From contig LUGG01000022.1 in assembly GCA_001683735.1 (NCBI GenBank), forward strand, positions 682,001-746,000: a stretch of 64,000 nt of DNA. Direction: 5' to 3'. Position 1 is the stretch's first letter. Each line of letters starts with the position of its first letter. A program made the translations under genes and the position numbers. A model generated the notes under the pieces. That model ran no database searches, was not told the DNA's origin, and saw nothing but the letters and a program-made list of their open reading frames with translations. Of the stretch, positions 13,293-30,132 are shown piece by piece. The DNA is from Grifola frondosa (lineage: Eukaryota > Basidiomycota > Agaricomycetes > Polyporales > Grifolaceae).

Positions 13293-14468
13293 CTACGCAC
13301 GAGCGGGCCTCCCGATCCTGTACGGTGCAAGCCCCCCGGGCCCAAACCGTGCGCGCATGTTCACGCTGAGAAGCATCGCCGCGCAGACCCACTCCGGCAC
13401 CATGTGGAATATGTAGAACGTCACCTTCGACGACACGTCGTTCAGCGAGCCGGGGGCAGTCGAGAGCAGGGCTGTCGTCTCGCAGCGCATCACGATGAGC
13501 CGGTACACGATGACCACCATCTGCGAGCGCGTCAGCGTCCACCGCCACCGCCGCACTGAATACCGAAAATACGTACGGTAACGGTGGCCATCGCAGATGC
13601 GAGCCGCGCAGAGCCACGCGCGGCGGGCGGGCCCCGATAACCTGCCCAGAACGCGCCCGCGTTGATCACGATGGCGAGGAACAGCGCAACGGCGGTGCTG
13701 ATATACCTGCAGTTCGATTCCTGCTTCAGTGCACGTCTCTGGCAGCGGATCTAGCGTGGGACATACCTCATCAGCGACACCACGGTTGCTATGGTTGTGC
13801 TTTCGACCGAGTCCACGTAGATCGCGCCGGACGCGATGCCCAGGAAGTTCGCCACGACTCCGGCGAGGACAAGGGCGGATATGCAGAGGCGGCGATACCA
13901 GCGCCGCTCACGCGCTCCGTTATCGGCGGCGAAGGGGCTCGCGAGGACCGCAACGGTCGCCGCGGCCTCTTTTCCCTCCTCCGGCTTGTCTGCGACACCC
14001 TCCGGGTCGCCAATGTTAGGCGGGACGGCATAAGGAGATGCGGATGTGTCATCGATGGTGGATCTCATGAGGAGCACGAGCACGATGTGGATGAAGTCGT
14101 TCATTAAGGCCAGGAACCCGCCACTGAGCGAGCTCTGCGTGTACCTGACGATGGCCGTGTTCGTGCTCTGCACAGGTGAGCCAAGCGCATCCGCCAGTCG
14201 CAGCGCGAAAAAAGCGACGCTTACGGTCGACACATGTTATCAACCTTTTGCCCAAGAAAGAAAGGCTATGAAGCCGGACGCACCGTTCAAAGACAATGAA
14301 GTACACAGAGATTACCACCGATCCACGACACTTCTTGGAAGCCGCGCGGTACACGACCAGCGGAACGAGCGCGATATACAGCGCGAGGAAGACACTGGCG
14401 GGAACGAGATCTATATGCGCTGGGATTCCGCCCACGGGGGCGGGAAAGAAAATGGGGGCAGAAGACAT
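13293..14468 (-). CDS. Multipass membrane protein, fungal, unknown function
   Basis: Starts MSSAPIFFPAPVGGIPAHID at 14468. The first exons carry PASVFLALYIALVPLVVYR and ISVYFIVFERCV, then VAFFALRLADALG, GGFLALMNDFIHIVLVLL and ISALVLAGVVANFLGIASGA. After an intron near 13750, helices continue to FYIFHMVPEWVCAAMLLSVN and a stop at 13293. Roughly seven membrane helices are separated by a charged loop at 13900-14040. The layout resembles fungal seven-helix families (DUF7702/PTH11-like), but I cannot assign a family with certainty. Exon borders between 13560 and 13750 are unclear, and the best frame shifts near 13545, which may be an indel. Confidence 0.55.
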
Positions 14469-15768
14469 GATTTAAAAGATATGGAACTAGCACGCGTCGT
14501 CTATGGTGGTTTTATATGGCGTGAACAAAGCACGGGCGAGGTGCGTGCAGAGATTCTGCAGCAATACTACCGACGGTGATAGCGGCTGTGCGAGAAGACG
14601 TCCAACCTAGACACGATCAAGAACATACCTGTGCGGGACGTAATGGCAATTCGAGCGAAAAGGGAAATTAGGACGTACGGATGCAGTGCACGTTGTCGCG
14701 GATCTGTGGGGCACTTTCAGCAACAAATAACCAGAACCACACCGTGCTTCCGGCGTCGTAACTGGATGACCTTGGCAAGAGTGTGCGGCTCCTCGGACGG
14801 CCATTTGTTTCCATATAAGCTTTGTTCGTCACACGTGTGGAGACCTCCAATCAACCTCGGTATCTCGGCCACCAGCGGAATTTAACGATTCACAGCCCTA
14901 TATAGAGCCGCAGCCTTAAGGGAAGTCATCCACTCATGCCGCGTGGGTATTGTAGGCGATTCTGCCTTCTGCAGGACTGCGCGATTGGTCCGATACGACT
15001 TCCGCCCAGCGTGCGATCTGATTCTCGTCAGGGTTGAAACTGAAGCCTCAAGCTGGCGCCCGGTTCCGAGAGCTGGCACGGCATAATATGGCCCGCAAAG
15101 TCATCAAGCTGACTGCCGTTTGAGAAGCAACTGCAATCGATATGCTGCTTCGTATCTTATATATGCGGCCATTCGGAGTCGACATGATGGAAGGCCATGC
15201 GGGTGTTCTCACCCTGTCTCGTGCAAAGCGGAATATCTGGGTCAGATGGAAGGAAAAAGGTGCACGGTACATATGGGAGTGTGAGAGATCTAGAGTTGGG
15301 AGTGGTGCGACGCCACACACAACTTGAACGATCGCAGTCTGGCGCCACGTGAAGCGGGAAGATTCGCCGATCACTGTGCACCTCGAACGAAGCTGAGACA
15401 AATCATTTATTCACAACTAAAGTTCCAGAAGACCCGAACGTGTTCAAACCTCACGGTGCAGAATAGGTATACATTGCGGGTCCACTACAAAGGATATATA
15501 TATGGGTACAAAAAGCGGTATCAAAGTCCAAGGTAAGCGAGTTGATACAAGCAATATACAGTCCTAGTAGGCTGAGACACGAAAGAACGGTGGTGAACGT
15601 CAACAAAGCAAGCAGGTATTATCGGCGCCATTTTTATATCGAAGCGCGCGTGGTATCCAGATTGGCGAAACTTCGCCTATAGATGGGTAAGTTGAAGGGA
15701 GGGAAAAAGAAAGCACGAAGAGTCCGAATCATGAGTTAATGGAGCGTTATCCCCAGCGGGAGCCGTGT
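14469..15768. other. Spacer, no supported gene
   Basis: Short frames on both strands lack motifs. The region should include the promoter of the minus-strand membrane gene and the 3' flank of the next minus-strand gene. Nothing else seen. Confidence 0.35.
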
Positions 15769-16700
15769 CTAGTATCCCGGGCGGCGCGTGCTCCGGTATC
15801 GCCCAAACACGCCACAGCAGCTCGCGAAGAATCCGAGGAAGAGCGATATGAGTGCGCCGACACGAGCCAATTCGCGTTGCCATACTGTGCAGATTGCCCG
15901 CATTCGGACGTGGTCGCGCGCGATGCCGAAGAGGGCCATCGCGTCGACCCACGCGATGAGTTGGTGAGGAAGGCGAGGGAGGTAAGGAGGTCATGAAGAC
16001 AGTGCCTACGCGGTGGTAGCTCGCGCCGCACACGCCGAAAAGGAATGCGAGGCCTGAGAGGCCAGCAGCTGTAAAGAAACAGCGTGCGTCAGTAACCTTG
16101 GCATGAATGTGATGGTAAGAATTCTACAAATGGGAATAAGGATGAGGACCGCGTGAGGTTGTGGAAAAGGGTAGAGTTGAGGCGGCTGTCACTGTGAGTG
16201 TGTCAGAACGAATGCTAAGGTGTAAAAAGCAAACAACGCACGCGACGCCGGCGGGAAAAACCATCCAACGCTGGTATAGCAGAGCCGGTAAACCCAAATA
16301 CACCGAAGTGTGTTATCGTGCCGCCGACATTAGTTTTAGAAGGATATAGCTTCCCATGTTGGTGACGACACAGACGCCTGAGTAAGCCGTTAGTAGACAC
16401 AGCAGTAGATTGCAAGTGAGACATACAAATATCAGCAGCAGCATTGCAGCGAAGGCGAAGAAAGAGTCCGGGAATTGCTGCGTCTGCGGCCATTGTGCGT
16501 AGGTGCGTATAGGGTCGTAAGCTGCAGTGAGGTTCAATATGTGACGAGTCAAGGAATTAGAAAAAGGGAAACATACAGTGGCGTTGAGGATGCGGGAGAG
16601 AGGAAGGACGAGGTGACGTGCAGATGTTGAGGCTGGATTTATGCAGCAGCCATGACTTGGCCATGACGTCGTCAGCCACCTTAGCTTCATCCAAATCGGA
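15769..16700 (-). pseudogene. SUR7/PalI-like membrane gene, apparently frameshifted
   Basis: Read on the minus strand, pieces of a four-helix plasma-membrane protein appear in order: a hydrophobic N-terminal segment FFAFAAMLLLIFVC near 16450, GGTITHFGVFGFTGSAIPAL near 16290, GLSGLAFLFGVCGASYHRVG near 16030, then LIAWVDAMALFGIARDHVRM near 15940 and ALISLFLGFFASCC near 15840, ending at TAG 15769-15771. The helix at 15.9 kb is in a different frame from the one before it, with no usable acceptor between them. The order and the ARDHV-type loop recall SUR7/Rim9/PalI proteins (membrane domains, pH sensing). It could be a decayed gene or an intact one hit by sequence errors. Confidence 0.35.
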
Positions 16701-17658
16701 CATATGGATTATGTCATCATCCTTGTTTATCACAGCCTCCACTGCCCGCTGTGCGAGTATCTAGTATGCTTCAATGTTAATACTTATCCGTACTTACTTG
16801 TATATCCTTGCTAGAAGTTGGTCTATCCCAAGTCCTATGCTGATAAGTTTCCTGCAAGCCCCGCTGCGGAATGCTGGCAATTAGTACCTTTCTCCATTTC
16901 TTCCAGGCTCATGCGCACGCTCTCGACACGCATGGCGGTGAAAGCGGCCCGTCCTCGTGCTAATAAATTTCTCTCTATCCCTCCGCAGGCCAGCACAACC
17001 ACCGGTACTCTCAGCGCCGTGCTGTGCTTGCACGCGGACCGGCAGGCTCCGTGACGCTACGTAAAGTACTCTGACCATGTAGCATGCCTTTTCTCCACAC
17101 TTCGAACAGCTTCGAACATTACTGAATGTCTCCCTACTTCATTCTACAACCTGGCAGTCATTTCGGTCATTGACTACGTCCGTGACCTACTGCTCAATAT
17201 GAATGCTATACCTGTCAATCAACATCAAATCTTCGGTGTACTAGGTGCTCCCAAAATAGCAAGTTAAGTCGTTCACGTTTCTTGGCGGCCTTGCTATCGT
17301 CGAAGGCGGTCGGACTCGAACCTGCTAAATGAGTTAACGACGTGCTGGATGACCTAGTAGGCGATCTCATATCACTTGTGCTCTACTCCCAGGCCGCGCC
17401 ACCAGCCAACAGACAAAGGACCTCAATATCTCATGATCGACATCGACGATAACTCAAATATTCCGTGTCGGTGTTCACAGTCTCCTCCGATATCCATATC
17501 TTGGTTCTTAATGCTAGTGGCACTTCACTCATGTTTATCGATGTTAGTTTGCGGCAATCTTTCCGAGATGTCTCAGTTCTAGTGTGGCCACAATCCTCGT
17601 TGCCCCACAGACAAAGGGCTATTCCGCCACGGCCACAGCTCGCAGTTTCTCTCTCGGC
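16701..17658. other. Spacer, no supported gene
   Basis: No convincing exon. A minus-strand stretch around 17285-17330 has a T-loop-like GGTTCGAGTCC, but the rest of a tRNA does not fold (see rejected items). Confidence 0.35.
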
Positions 17659-19503
17659 ATGCCCCTCATATCACATCGACCTTGCTCTGAGACAATATAT
17701 ATTCAGGACCACAAAGCTTACGTGGCGCGTGTCAATCTTCCATCTCGCTTTGTTTCTGCACGCCGATATCAGACGGCCTCTCTCGCAACTCGTGGCCACA
17801 ATCCTCTCCCTCTCTCCTACCCTCATCCCCATCCCCCGCAACAGCATGCCTCTAACGACATACCCAAGCGATCAACGTCGCGGGTGCGGAAGCTGTCAAT
17901 GGAGGTCATGGAGGTGCCCAAGCGGATCCGGCGGCTCTCAGACGCGATCAAGTACGAATATGTGCTCGTTATTCTAGCGGCAAGGCGCACTAACCTCTTC
18001 ATTGCAGGAACGAGCTGAGGATCAAGCACCCGCCACCCCGCACGTACGGCCCGACCGAATCGTTCTTCGAGGACGATACGGGCAGAGGCCGGCTCAAGGC
18101 CAAGTCGCCCAAACAGCCCATTCACCGCCGGCCATCGTACCACGGCCAGCATATCTCGAAAGAATCCATTCACTACCCGGATATCCACCTGCGGGACGAC
18201 AGCGCCGTTAAGTACGACAGCACGCCGGACCTCCTCCGCCCCCGAGTCTGCCGGCGCCACGATCCTTGAACCTCCGCGCCGCGCCAGCGAAGACTCATAT
18301 ACGCGGCCGCCTCGCCCATCGGGCGCGACCTCCGCTATGGGTTCGAAGGCTCCGCACGGCGGCCTGCCGATCCCCCGCGTGCTCCCTCGCGCATGGACAA
18401 GGTCCTGCCTCCCACACCACCGAGCTCATCCAGCACCAGCGCACGCAACTCCCCTTCCCCTCCCAGGGCCCCTGGTGGGCCACCTCACCTGTATGCATCC
18501 ACGACCGACCCGTCCAGACAAACACGCGCGATCCTGCTAGAATCTATGGTATGTCATATCCAGCACTGGCCCCCGCGCCTAGTGCCTCCCGACCAAGCAC
18601 GCGCGGTGCGTTCACCAGGCACCGGGCTCCTCCTCGCAAGCGCCGATTTCCACGACACCAATACAGCGCCCATCATCTCGTGCAGCCATGAGTCCGTCCG
18701 TGGCCGCGCGCCCTTCGCACCCACCCGAGCGTCTGGCGGCACGCGGGCGGTGCCACAACTGGACGCTGTCCGGCGTGCAAGCACCCAGCCTCACCACGCA
18801 CCCAAGAGATGCCCGTACCAGTCCTGAGCGCAAGGCAGCACACCAGGCAAGAGTTCCCGCTGAACCCCGCCTTCCGCATGGCACGCGACTCCCACGGGCG
18901 CCCGCCCACGACCCAGGCCACGCCTCCCCGAGCTTCCTCGACAAGCATGCGCGCTGCGCAGGTCCAGTCTCCGGCGCCTCCGCGCTTCCCGCTGCGTCCT
19001 CCCTCGCCCGCCTCGTCCGCCTCCAAGTACTCGGATGACGACGACGAAGACGAGTCAGTGTACTGTGCCCCGGGTGCGCCGACGACTGTGCGCCGGCAGC
19101 CCGCGCTGCATTATCCGAACAGCGCGTCGACGCCTCCGCTGAACATCCGCCAGCGCGAGCCCCCGCTGGGCACGCCACTCGCGCGCGCGAACACCGACCC
19201 GCGGCGCGACGCTGCCTCCACACGTGCGCGCCTCGCCGCCGCGCACCGCCCCACCGCATCCGACGTCACTCCTCCACGCTCTGCTCCCCCGAACAGAAGG
19301 CCCACGGCGTATGGCGCGAAGGCGAGTGGCGCGGCGCGGTTGTGGAGGTGTCGGCGCAGGAGTCCCGCCCGAAGTCGCAACGCGTCACCGTGGAGTATTA
19401 CAACTTGTTATCCGAGCGCGTCCGTCCGAGGACCGCCCTGCTAGCACCAAGAGCCGTGCCCGCTACTGAGATGCGCGGAAGCTGGTTCTTCCACTGTTTG
19501 TAG
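17659..19503 (+). CDS. Ser/Pro-rich, largely disordered protein
   Basis: The first exon carries a basic stretch (SRVRKLSMEVMEVPKRIRRL). It ends at a GT donor near 17950 and joins across a 56 bp intron to NELRIKHPPPRTYGPTESFF near 18010. The rest is rich in Ser, Pro, Arg and Thr with an acidic patch YSDDDDEDESVY near 19040. The C-terminus is most protein-like in the frame reading EGEWRGAVVEVSAQ...VTVEYYNLLSERV, with a stop at 19501. The best frame changes at about 18260, 18390 and 19250, so either small introns or one-base errors are present. Start uncertain (17659 or 17899). No domain recognised; a regulatory or scaffold protein is a guess only. Confidence 0.4.
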
Positions 19504-19760
19504 GTCGAATGCAATGTCCCGCTCGTGGTTTTTCTTGTATGTTCAACGATGTTGTACAGCTTGGATCCACTCTCCTTATGCTCTGTTGTCTCTTTGTGCT
19601 GTTAAACTGTTGTTGTATCATCATCATGCTCTTTGATAGACATCTTGTCACTCGTTTGTTCTTTACTACTTTCGTGCCTCATGACAGTGATCGTGACGCC
19701 CTTTACGTATCGCATCGCTTGCAATGACATTATGTTAAATGCCTCCGAGCAGATGTGAAG
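19504..19760. other. Shared 3' region of convergent genes
   Basis: T-rich and non-coding. It separates the stop of the Ser/Pro-rich gene (plus) from the stop of the TAPT1 gene (minus). Confidence 0.4.
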
Positions 19761-22245
19761 TTACATTTTATCATGCAAAGATTGACCGTCCAACAAACTG
19801 GACGAAATGCTACCAATGCGCTTCACCATCGTGAACCTGGTGATCTCCTCCAGGGAAGCCGTTTCTTTTGCCTCCGCCATCATCGTCCCCAGGTTTGCGC
19901 TCTCGATCTCAGCAACAGGTGATGAGTCATCGCGCCTGTTGTCCAGCAACGTCTTCAGCTCGTGATTGTACCGCTAATGGAGAAAAACAAGTTCGTTCAG
20001 AGAGACGAATCATGATCAGAATGATGATGATGACACCCACCTGCTCCTCCTTGCCCTCACCAATCGGCTCCCGTCCAAAATCATTGACGACGTCCGCCGC
20101 CTCCCGCGCCTCCATGCCCGCACGGCGACGCGTAGCATACGTCAGCAGATGCACACCCATCATGATCTTAACCACCAAGAAGCTGCAGCAGAGCACACGT
20201 TAGCGCTGCACGACCGCCGCTGCCCACATTGCGTACCATCCCAGAACAGGATGGCCAGCGCCGCCCACTTCGCGATGTTGACGACGTCGTTGGCAGAGAG
20301 CTCCCGCCACGGCTGCATCCACGGCGAGCGCTCATCGGCGTGCATAGAGATGAGGAGCCCCACTGACTGCGAGCCGATGAGGATCGCGAGAACCGCGAGC
20401 GGAAGGGATGCGAAACCGAGTCTGCGGGCGACCAGGGGCGATTGGTCGACGTACGTTGCTAGCAGGTGCATCGAGGTTGAATGAGCGACTACGCAATGTG
20501 AGAGACGGCGACACATACCTTTCGCACGCCCCGGCGACCGACCGCACTCCCGCTCGCAAGATCGCGACATAGCACGTCGGTGTAGCGTTCATACACGGAG
20601 GGGCGAATGTGGTTGAATTTTGCGATGAAAGCGTGCTTGAGCCAGTCGACCAGCATCTCGGACACCATAACTGTCAACACAGGCTACTCGATCGGGTGCG
20701 TCAGCGATATAGTCAGGAAACAGTAAGACGGATACGAACATATGAGATCGTCCATAGCACATTATTGCCTCGGAACCATCCAAAGCTCTTCGGCAGCTGA
20801 AGCCCTCGGTGAAATTGAACGCGGAGCCGTTAAGTTCAATGAGGTTGCGGAATGCGACCACGAGCAGCATCAACGCCAGCGTGAAGCGCTCGACGATGTC
20901 TACAATCAGGGTGATGTGAGTAGCACAATCCCTAGGGGTGTTAAAGGACAGCACCTGCACAGGTAATCTGGAATAGATTATCTTTTTCAAACTTCTTGAA
21001 CACACTGCCTTTGATTTCAACAAATTGGTTTGACACGAGGAGTGTTAATAGAGCGTGGTCGTATGAATTGACCGCGACGTTCAGAGAAATCATCTGATAG
21101 ATCATGACCAACGCGTGGGAGACTGCAGCAAAGTACAATCAGTGTTAGCGCACCACCCGAAAGAGTGACATTTACCATTGTAAAACACTGCCAGGATGAA
21201 GTAAAAGAAAGGACGAAGAGTATATGATGTCGGACGTTTCCTATGTGATATAACTTCCAAAGTGGATCTGGAAAAAAGACAATCTAATATATCCTGGCCA
21301 ATCGAAGCACAAAGACGATCCGCAATCTATAACGAATGTACATCAGCAAGAGCAATATTGAAACCGATATAACGCGTACTTCAAGTGCGTTGAATATGAC
21401 ATACAACTTGATCGTGTCTTGACCGCGGATAAAATGATATAACTTACTTGCGTCTGTGAGTGGACCTAATATTACAATGGAGACTACTAAGAGAAGCGTC
21501 CGAAGGATATCGGCCTTCTGAGAAGGTGGCAGAGGCGGACATGATCGAGAGAATGTGTTCAGTATGAGACGCCAAGATGCTAGTGTGAACCGTATGGGTA
21601 ATATGGTGAATGTGTACATGAAGGAATCCAAGCATAGAACGAATCCAAAGAGGAAAATCTAGTCATGCAGAATAGTACAGCAATCAGCGTCAGATTCAAT
21701 TTCCCAACAGGACTCGACCTTCACCTTTTCCAAAGCAAGTGCATGCTGAGAAAGTTGCTAACCCTTTCCCATTTGAGTTCCTGATGAGAGTCAAAGTCTG
21801 TAGCTAAAAGCTCTTCGCGAAGATAGTCCCATAGCGAGAAAGGCGGATCGTAGAAAGCATCTAGACTGGGGAATGACGGCAAGGACGACGACAGAGGTGG
21901 CGAAGCCGGTTGAAGGGAGGAGGAGCAGATTGGTGTCGGAGGTAGCGAAGCGTATGCTAGCGGTGGCCTATGCCTAGGTAGTTCCAAATGTGCTTCAGGC
22001 AAAGAAAAGGCTGCTCCCACGTCTGCATACCGGAAAGTATTCTCCACATCGGAATGGTCTTCGTTGGTTATTGAGAAGTCTAGACCATCGGTGCTGGATT
22101 TGGAAGACCCTCGGTGAGAAGCGCGGGTTGACGCAGTCGCAGAAAGACCTGCAAGCTGTCCACCCCATCTCGAGCCTGTTGCCGCAGACGCCGAGAAATA
22201 TCGCCTGACACGCTTTCTCCTTGGGGTACGTGAAGCTGGAGGCAT
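19761..22245 (-). CDS. EMP65: TAPT1/EMP65 family ER membrane protein
   Basis: Starts MPPASRTPRRKRVRRYF at ATG 22245, with a disordered N-terminus, then SLWDYLREELLATDFDSHQE. The conserved core is split by many short introns. Pieces in order are FTILPIRFTLASWRLI, ILRTLLLVVSIVIL, YHFIRGQDTIKLYVIFNALE (about 21350-21430), MIYQMISLNVAVNSYDHALL and NQFVEIKGSVFKKFEKDNLF (about 20980-21070), RFTLALMLLVVAFRNLIELN, VMVSEMLVDWLKHAFIAKFN (about 20620-20680), RRLGFASLPLAVLAILIGSQ, and a final helix with a soluble tail. These match TAPT1/EMP65 (formerly DUF747), a polytopic ER protein acting in protein quality control in yeast and linked to cilia and collagen processing in animals. The core looks complete. 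Confidence 0.85.
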
Positions 22246-24134
22246 ATCTGAAATTGACTGTGGTCCTATGCTAAAGGATCCATTTTCATATCAGTCTACA
22301 GAGAATGTATGTACATACCGAAATTATCCTCAAGGTTGCACTGTGGCTGCTAACCGTCTCGTGAACAATTCGAATGGATAAAAATTCCGCTGACAGAACG
22401 TGAAAATTGAACGTGATTTCAACCCTGGTCCCAGATCTAGCAAGTCATTGCAATTGCAATTGCAATGGACATTGACAGTAACAGCGAAACAGCAGTCAAG
22501 ACTCAAGAGGACTTAGAGGACTCGGTTATGTGCAAATCTAGCACGTGATTCAGGAAATGCAGGCAGACTGGTCACGTTGATTCTTGAATGTTTGTTCGTT
22601 CTCTGAAACTTGGGGGTAGGCGGCGTCCTCCGTCCGCCTAATCCGATTCCCACGATTTCTGTGGCTGAAGATATGAAAGGTATGATTGTAATATGTGTGT
22701 TCACTCAGAGTGGGCATATGAGATACGAAAGAGAACTAGACAAGTATGAATTAAAGTACATAAGGGAATGTGTGTTGATGCTCATGCAGGGTATATGTTA
22801 ATGCAGGGTATATGTTGACGGATGCAAATTGGCCGAATATGTTGAGTAGGTTGGGCGAAGATTGGAGGTGCGGATCGGCGACATACATACAAGGCAGGGG
22901 ATCAAGAATCCCGCCCATCGTGCGGCGCAGACGTGATCATGTCATCTCAGTCGTGCACACGGATGGGGACGTGCATGGCCCCGCGCCCAGCGCCAATGAA
23001 CGCGAGGCCTCTTTTGGCCAAGTAGACACACACACCGAAGCGCCAGACGAGCGCAGTACACACCGCACGGCATGCTCCTCGAGCGACCACACGGCCCTCC
23101 ACAGGGCGCGGGGACGTGATGGTTGATGCGGGATGCGGATCGTGGGCGAGAAGCTCGATGGGGGAGTATGGGCGTGCAGGCTCGCAGGTGGGCGCATACA
23201 CGTTGTTGAGAACGAAATAACCCCGCTGCCGTGGGGCTACTTCTCCTGCAAAGATGCGCACGGTATCCCTACTGTCTGCTGCTGGCAGGCGCCAGATATG
23301 AAGTGCACGGGCAGGGTAAGCGCACGGGCGCCACCTCGACCCCACATCTGCAGAATCTAGCACGGCATCGTGAATTCAAATTCGAGGGGCTCATCTGGTA
23401 GACTGGTCTTGCGGTGCGCAGCGCAGCACATGCATGGCGGGAGCGGCATCGTCCGGATCACCTCGCTGCGTGGAGCACACACCGACAAAACCCGTTGGTT
23501 CTATGGATTTGTTCATTAACAGTTATGTTCGCACAACGTCCGCCAGAGCATGGCACGACGCACCGCAATTCGGACAAAGAACATACCAAGTGTCACAGAT
23601 GCAAATCACATCGGAAAGGATTGACGAAAAGCTTGTTTGCTGTGACTGTGCAAACACTGTAGACTGTGGAGAAATGCCAGGTCAGCCCGGGATTCGTATA
23701 AGCCAACAAATAGCAGGCACGTCCACAATGAAGCTCACCGAGTAAAGCAATAAGCCACATGCTCTGCTAACGCACGAACTTTGTGGGTGGTAAATGTGCG
23801 ACCGCTGTTCAATGGAGTCGAGTGCAATCGGTGTTGACCTGATTGCACTCGACTCGTATTTGTATAACCCGAACAGCGCAACACAGAGGGGATGCCCCAC
23901 AGACCACACAGGAGAAGTGTTTCACTCAGCCAAATAAAGCACCGCGGATGCGCATCGATTGTCATGTGACACGCTGGCAACGTTTTCGTCGGATGATAAT
24001 CCGATTTTTGGGAATCGGAATCCAGATGTAAGTCCTGAAGATGTGTACAGTCTATTGAAACGGAGCTGAGAGTCTTTATTTACTGAAAAGTATGCACGTA
24101 TTATTGAAGTTAAGACCGTGCTGACCCGACCATT
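22246..24134. other. Gene-poor spacer
   Basis: About 1.9 kb. The first part is the promoter of the TAPT1 gene and contains a small TTGCAATTGCAATTGCAATGG run near 22450. A minus-strand frame at 22947-23363 has a plausible hydrophobic stretch (GACRAVCTALVWRFGVCVYL) but no partner exons or family. I see no supported gene. Confidence 0.35.
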
Positions 24135-25405
24135 ATGCTTCCAACGTCCCAGTTTCAACGAACATGCCGCTGGTCATTTGCACTCAATCATCTTCCACAA
24201 CCAAGCCATCATTTACATCGACTGCTCAGGGAGATTTCGTACCTACGGGTAAGTGTCTCCATCACATATGAGGAATCGACTGACCCTCTCAAAGGAATCA
24301 TACCCCCTCCCAAACGAACTTTTTTGTGAAATCGCCTCTTTCTCTGATCACAAAGAACTACTCAGTCTCGTCCTGGTTGATAGCACCTTTCGAGCCGCAT
24401 CCGAAGCTGTCCTTTACAGATCTCTTCGATTATCACTCCATGATCACAGTCTTGTGCTGTGTCTGCGGAACCTTGTTATGCGTCCAGAACTAGCGCTCCA
24501 TGTCCGGTCGTGCTACATTGGTAGCAGTAGAAAGCCGGTACTGCTATTACGACCATTCTTCATTCTTCTGTCGAGAGTTTCCATAATATGCGCAACCTTG
24601 TCTTCCTCAACTTGCGCATCTGTGGGCCATTCCCGCGATTTTTGCGTGGATGTCCTTTCCGACTCACCACTTTCTTGGGCGCTTGCAGTTGTAATGAGGA
24701 TCTCGGGCTGTTGCTAGAGGAACAGTCAATGCTCTCCGTATTGGAACTTTGCAGCTCCAGCTATGCCCGGATTGCAATAGACCGCCAAGCCCTTCTCCAT
24801 CTCTCGAGTGTCTTTGCGCCACCGTTAGCTCTAGCTAGCCTCGTTCCTGGACGACCGGTGAAAGAGGTTGGGGTTTCACTCTTTCATCCAACTTTCGTCA
24901 CGGAGGAATTAACATCAATCATCGCGCGGGATGTCGCCCTATCCACTGTACCCGTGGAGTCTCTTAAGATCGCCGCTTCCATAGAACCACTAGAAGCCGT
25001 CGAAGTCCTAGCGGCATTAGAGGCATTTCCACGTGAGCTACCATCGCTCACTGCGTTCGCCTTTCACCCCATTTCTGGTAGAATCACTCCTGTGAGTTTT
25101 TGTTTTATTCATAACGTACGCGATGTTCATCTGGCCTGGAGGAATTGTGTAAAGCACTTCAAGTCGTTCTGGAGAAATTCAAATGCCTCCGCAGATTGAG
25201 CATCTGCTCACAAGACCAGACAGACGTCATCTTCGACCCAGCGACGACCCACGCACTTATCCAATGTTGGCATAGCTGCTGCACGACGCTGATGTCTGTC
25301 ACGCTTCCTGCTATGATGTGGGTCTATGAGAACGAATTGGGGTGGTCCGTCGTCAGTCGCGGAAATGATCTCGCGTCGGAAGAGAGGGCGGAACTAGGAC
25401 GCTAA
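24135..25405 (+). CDS. F-box-like protein
   Basis: The ATG at 24135 gives a short exon, and a 46 bp GT-AG intron leads to an F-box-like motif, SYPLPNELFCEIASFSDHKE with LLSLVLVDSTFRAASEAVLY, at about 24295-24410. This is the usual substrate-adaptor start seen in hundreds of agaricomycete genes. The rest is a leucine-rich body (NMRNLVFLNLRICGPF at 24585, LSVLELCSSSYARIAID, VESLKIAASIEPLEAVEVLA). The frame must move by one base near 24535-24560, where no intron fits, so a small deletion is likely. It ends at TAA 25403-25405. The target protein is unknown. Confidence 0.55.
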
Positions 25406-25650
25406 TGGGCGAGGCATGGCATATCATGGTGAACAAAGATATGCAAGAAATCGGCCATGGATAGAGGTATTTGCATGTTATAATCTATTTTTTCTCGACG
25501 CATTAATGACACTCTGCGCGCTTCCTGAATGACACAAGCAGTAAAAGAATATAACGGGACGGTGTATACAGATAGAAGTGCAATGGAGACAACGACTGCA
25601 AACAGGTAATACAAAGACAACATAGAACTGCAGAAAGGAAAAGATGAGCT
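25406..25650. other. Convergent 3' spacer
   Basis: Non-coding AT-rich DNA between the F-box-like gene (plus) and SMC3 (minus). Confidence 0.4.

Positions 25651-30132
<4,482 letters not shown>

Noticed and set aside
17280..17400. tRNA-like sequence on the minus strand (GGTTCGAGTCC, GTAGAGCAC)
   Set aside because: The T-stem does not pair, the D and T arms are too far apart for a normal tRNA, and no clean acceptor stem forms.
18612..19259. Long minus-strand frames over the Ser/Pro-rich gene
   Set aside because: GC-rich coding DNA leaves the opposite strand open; Arg/Gly/Ala-rich shadows without motifs.
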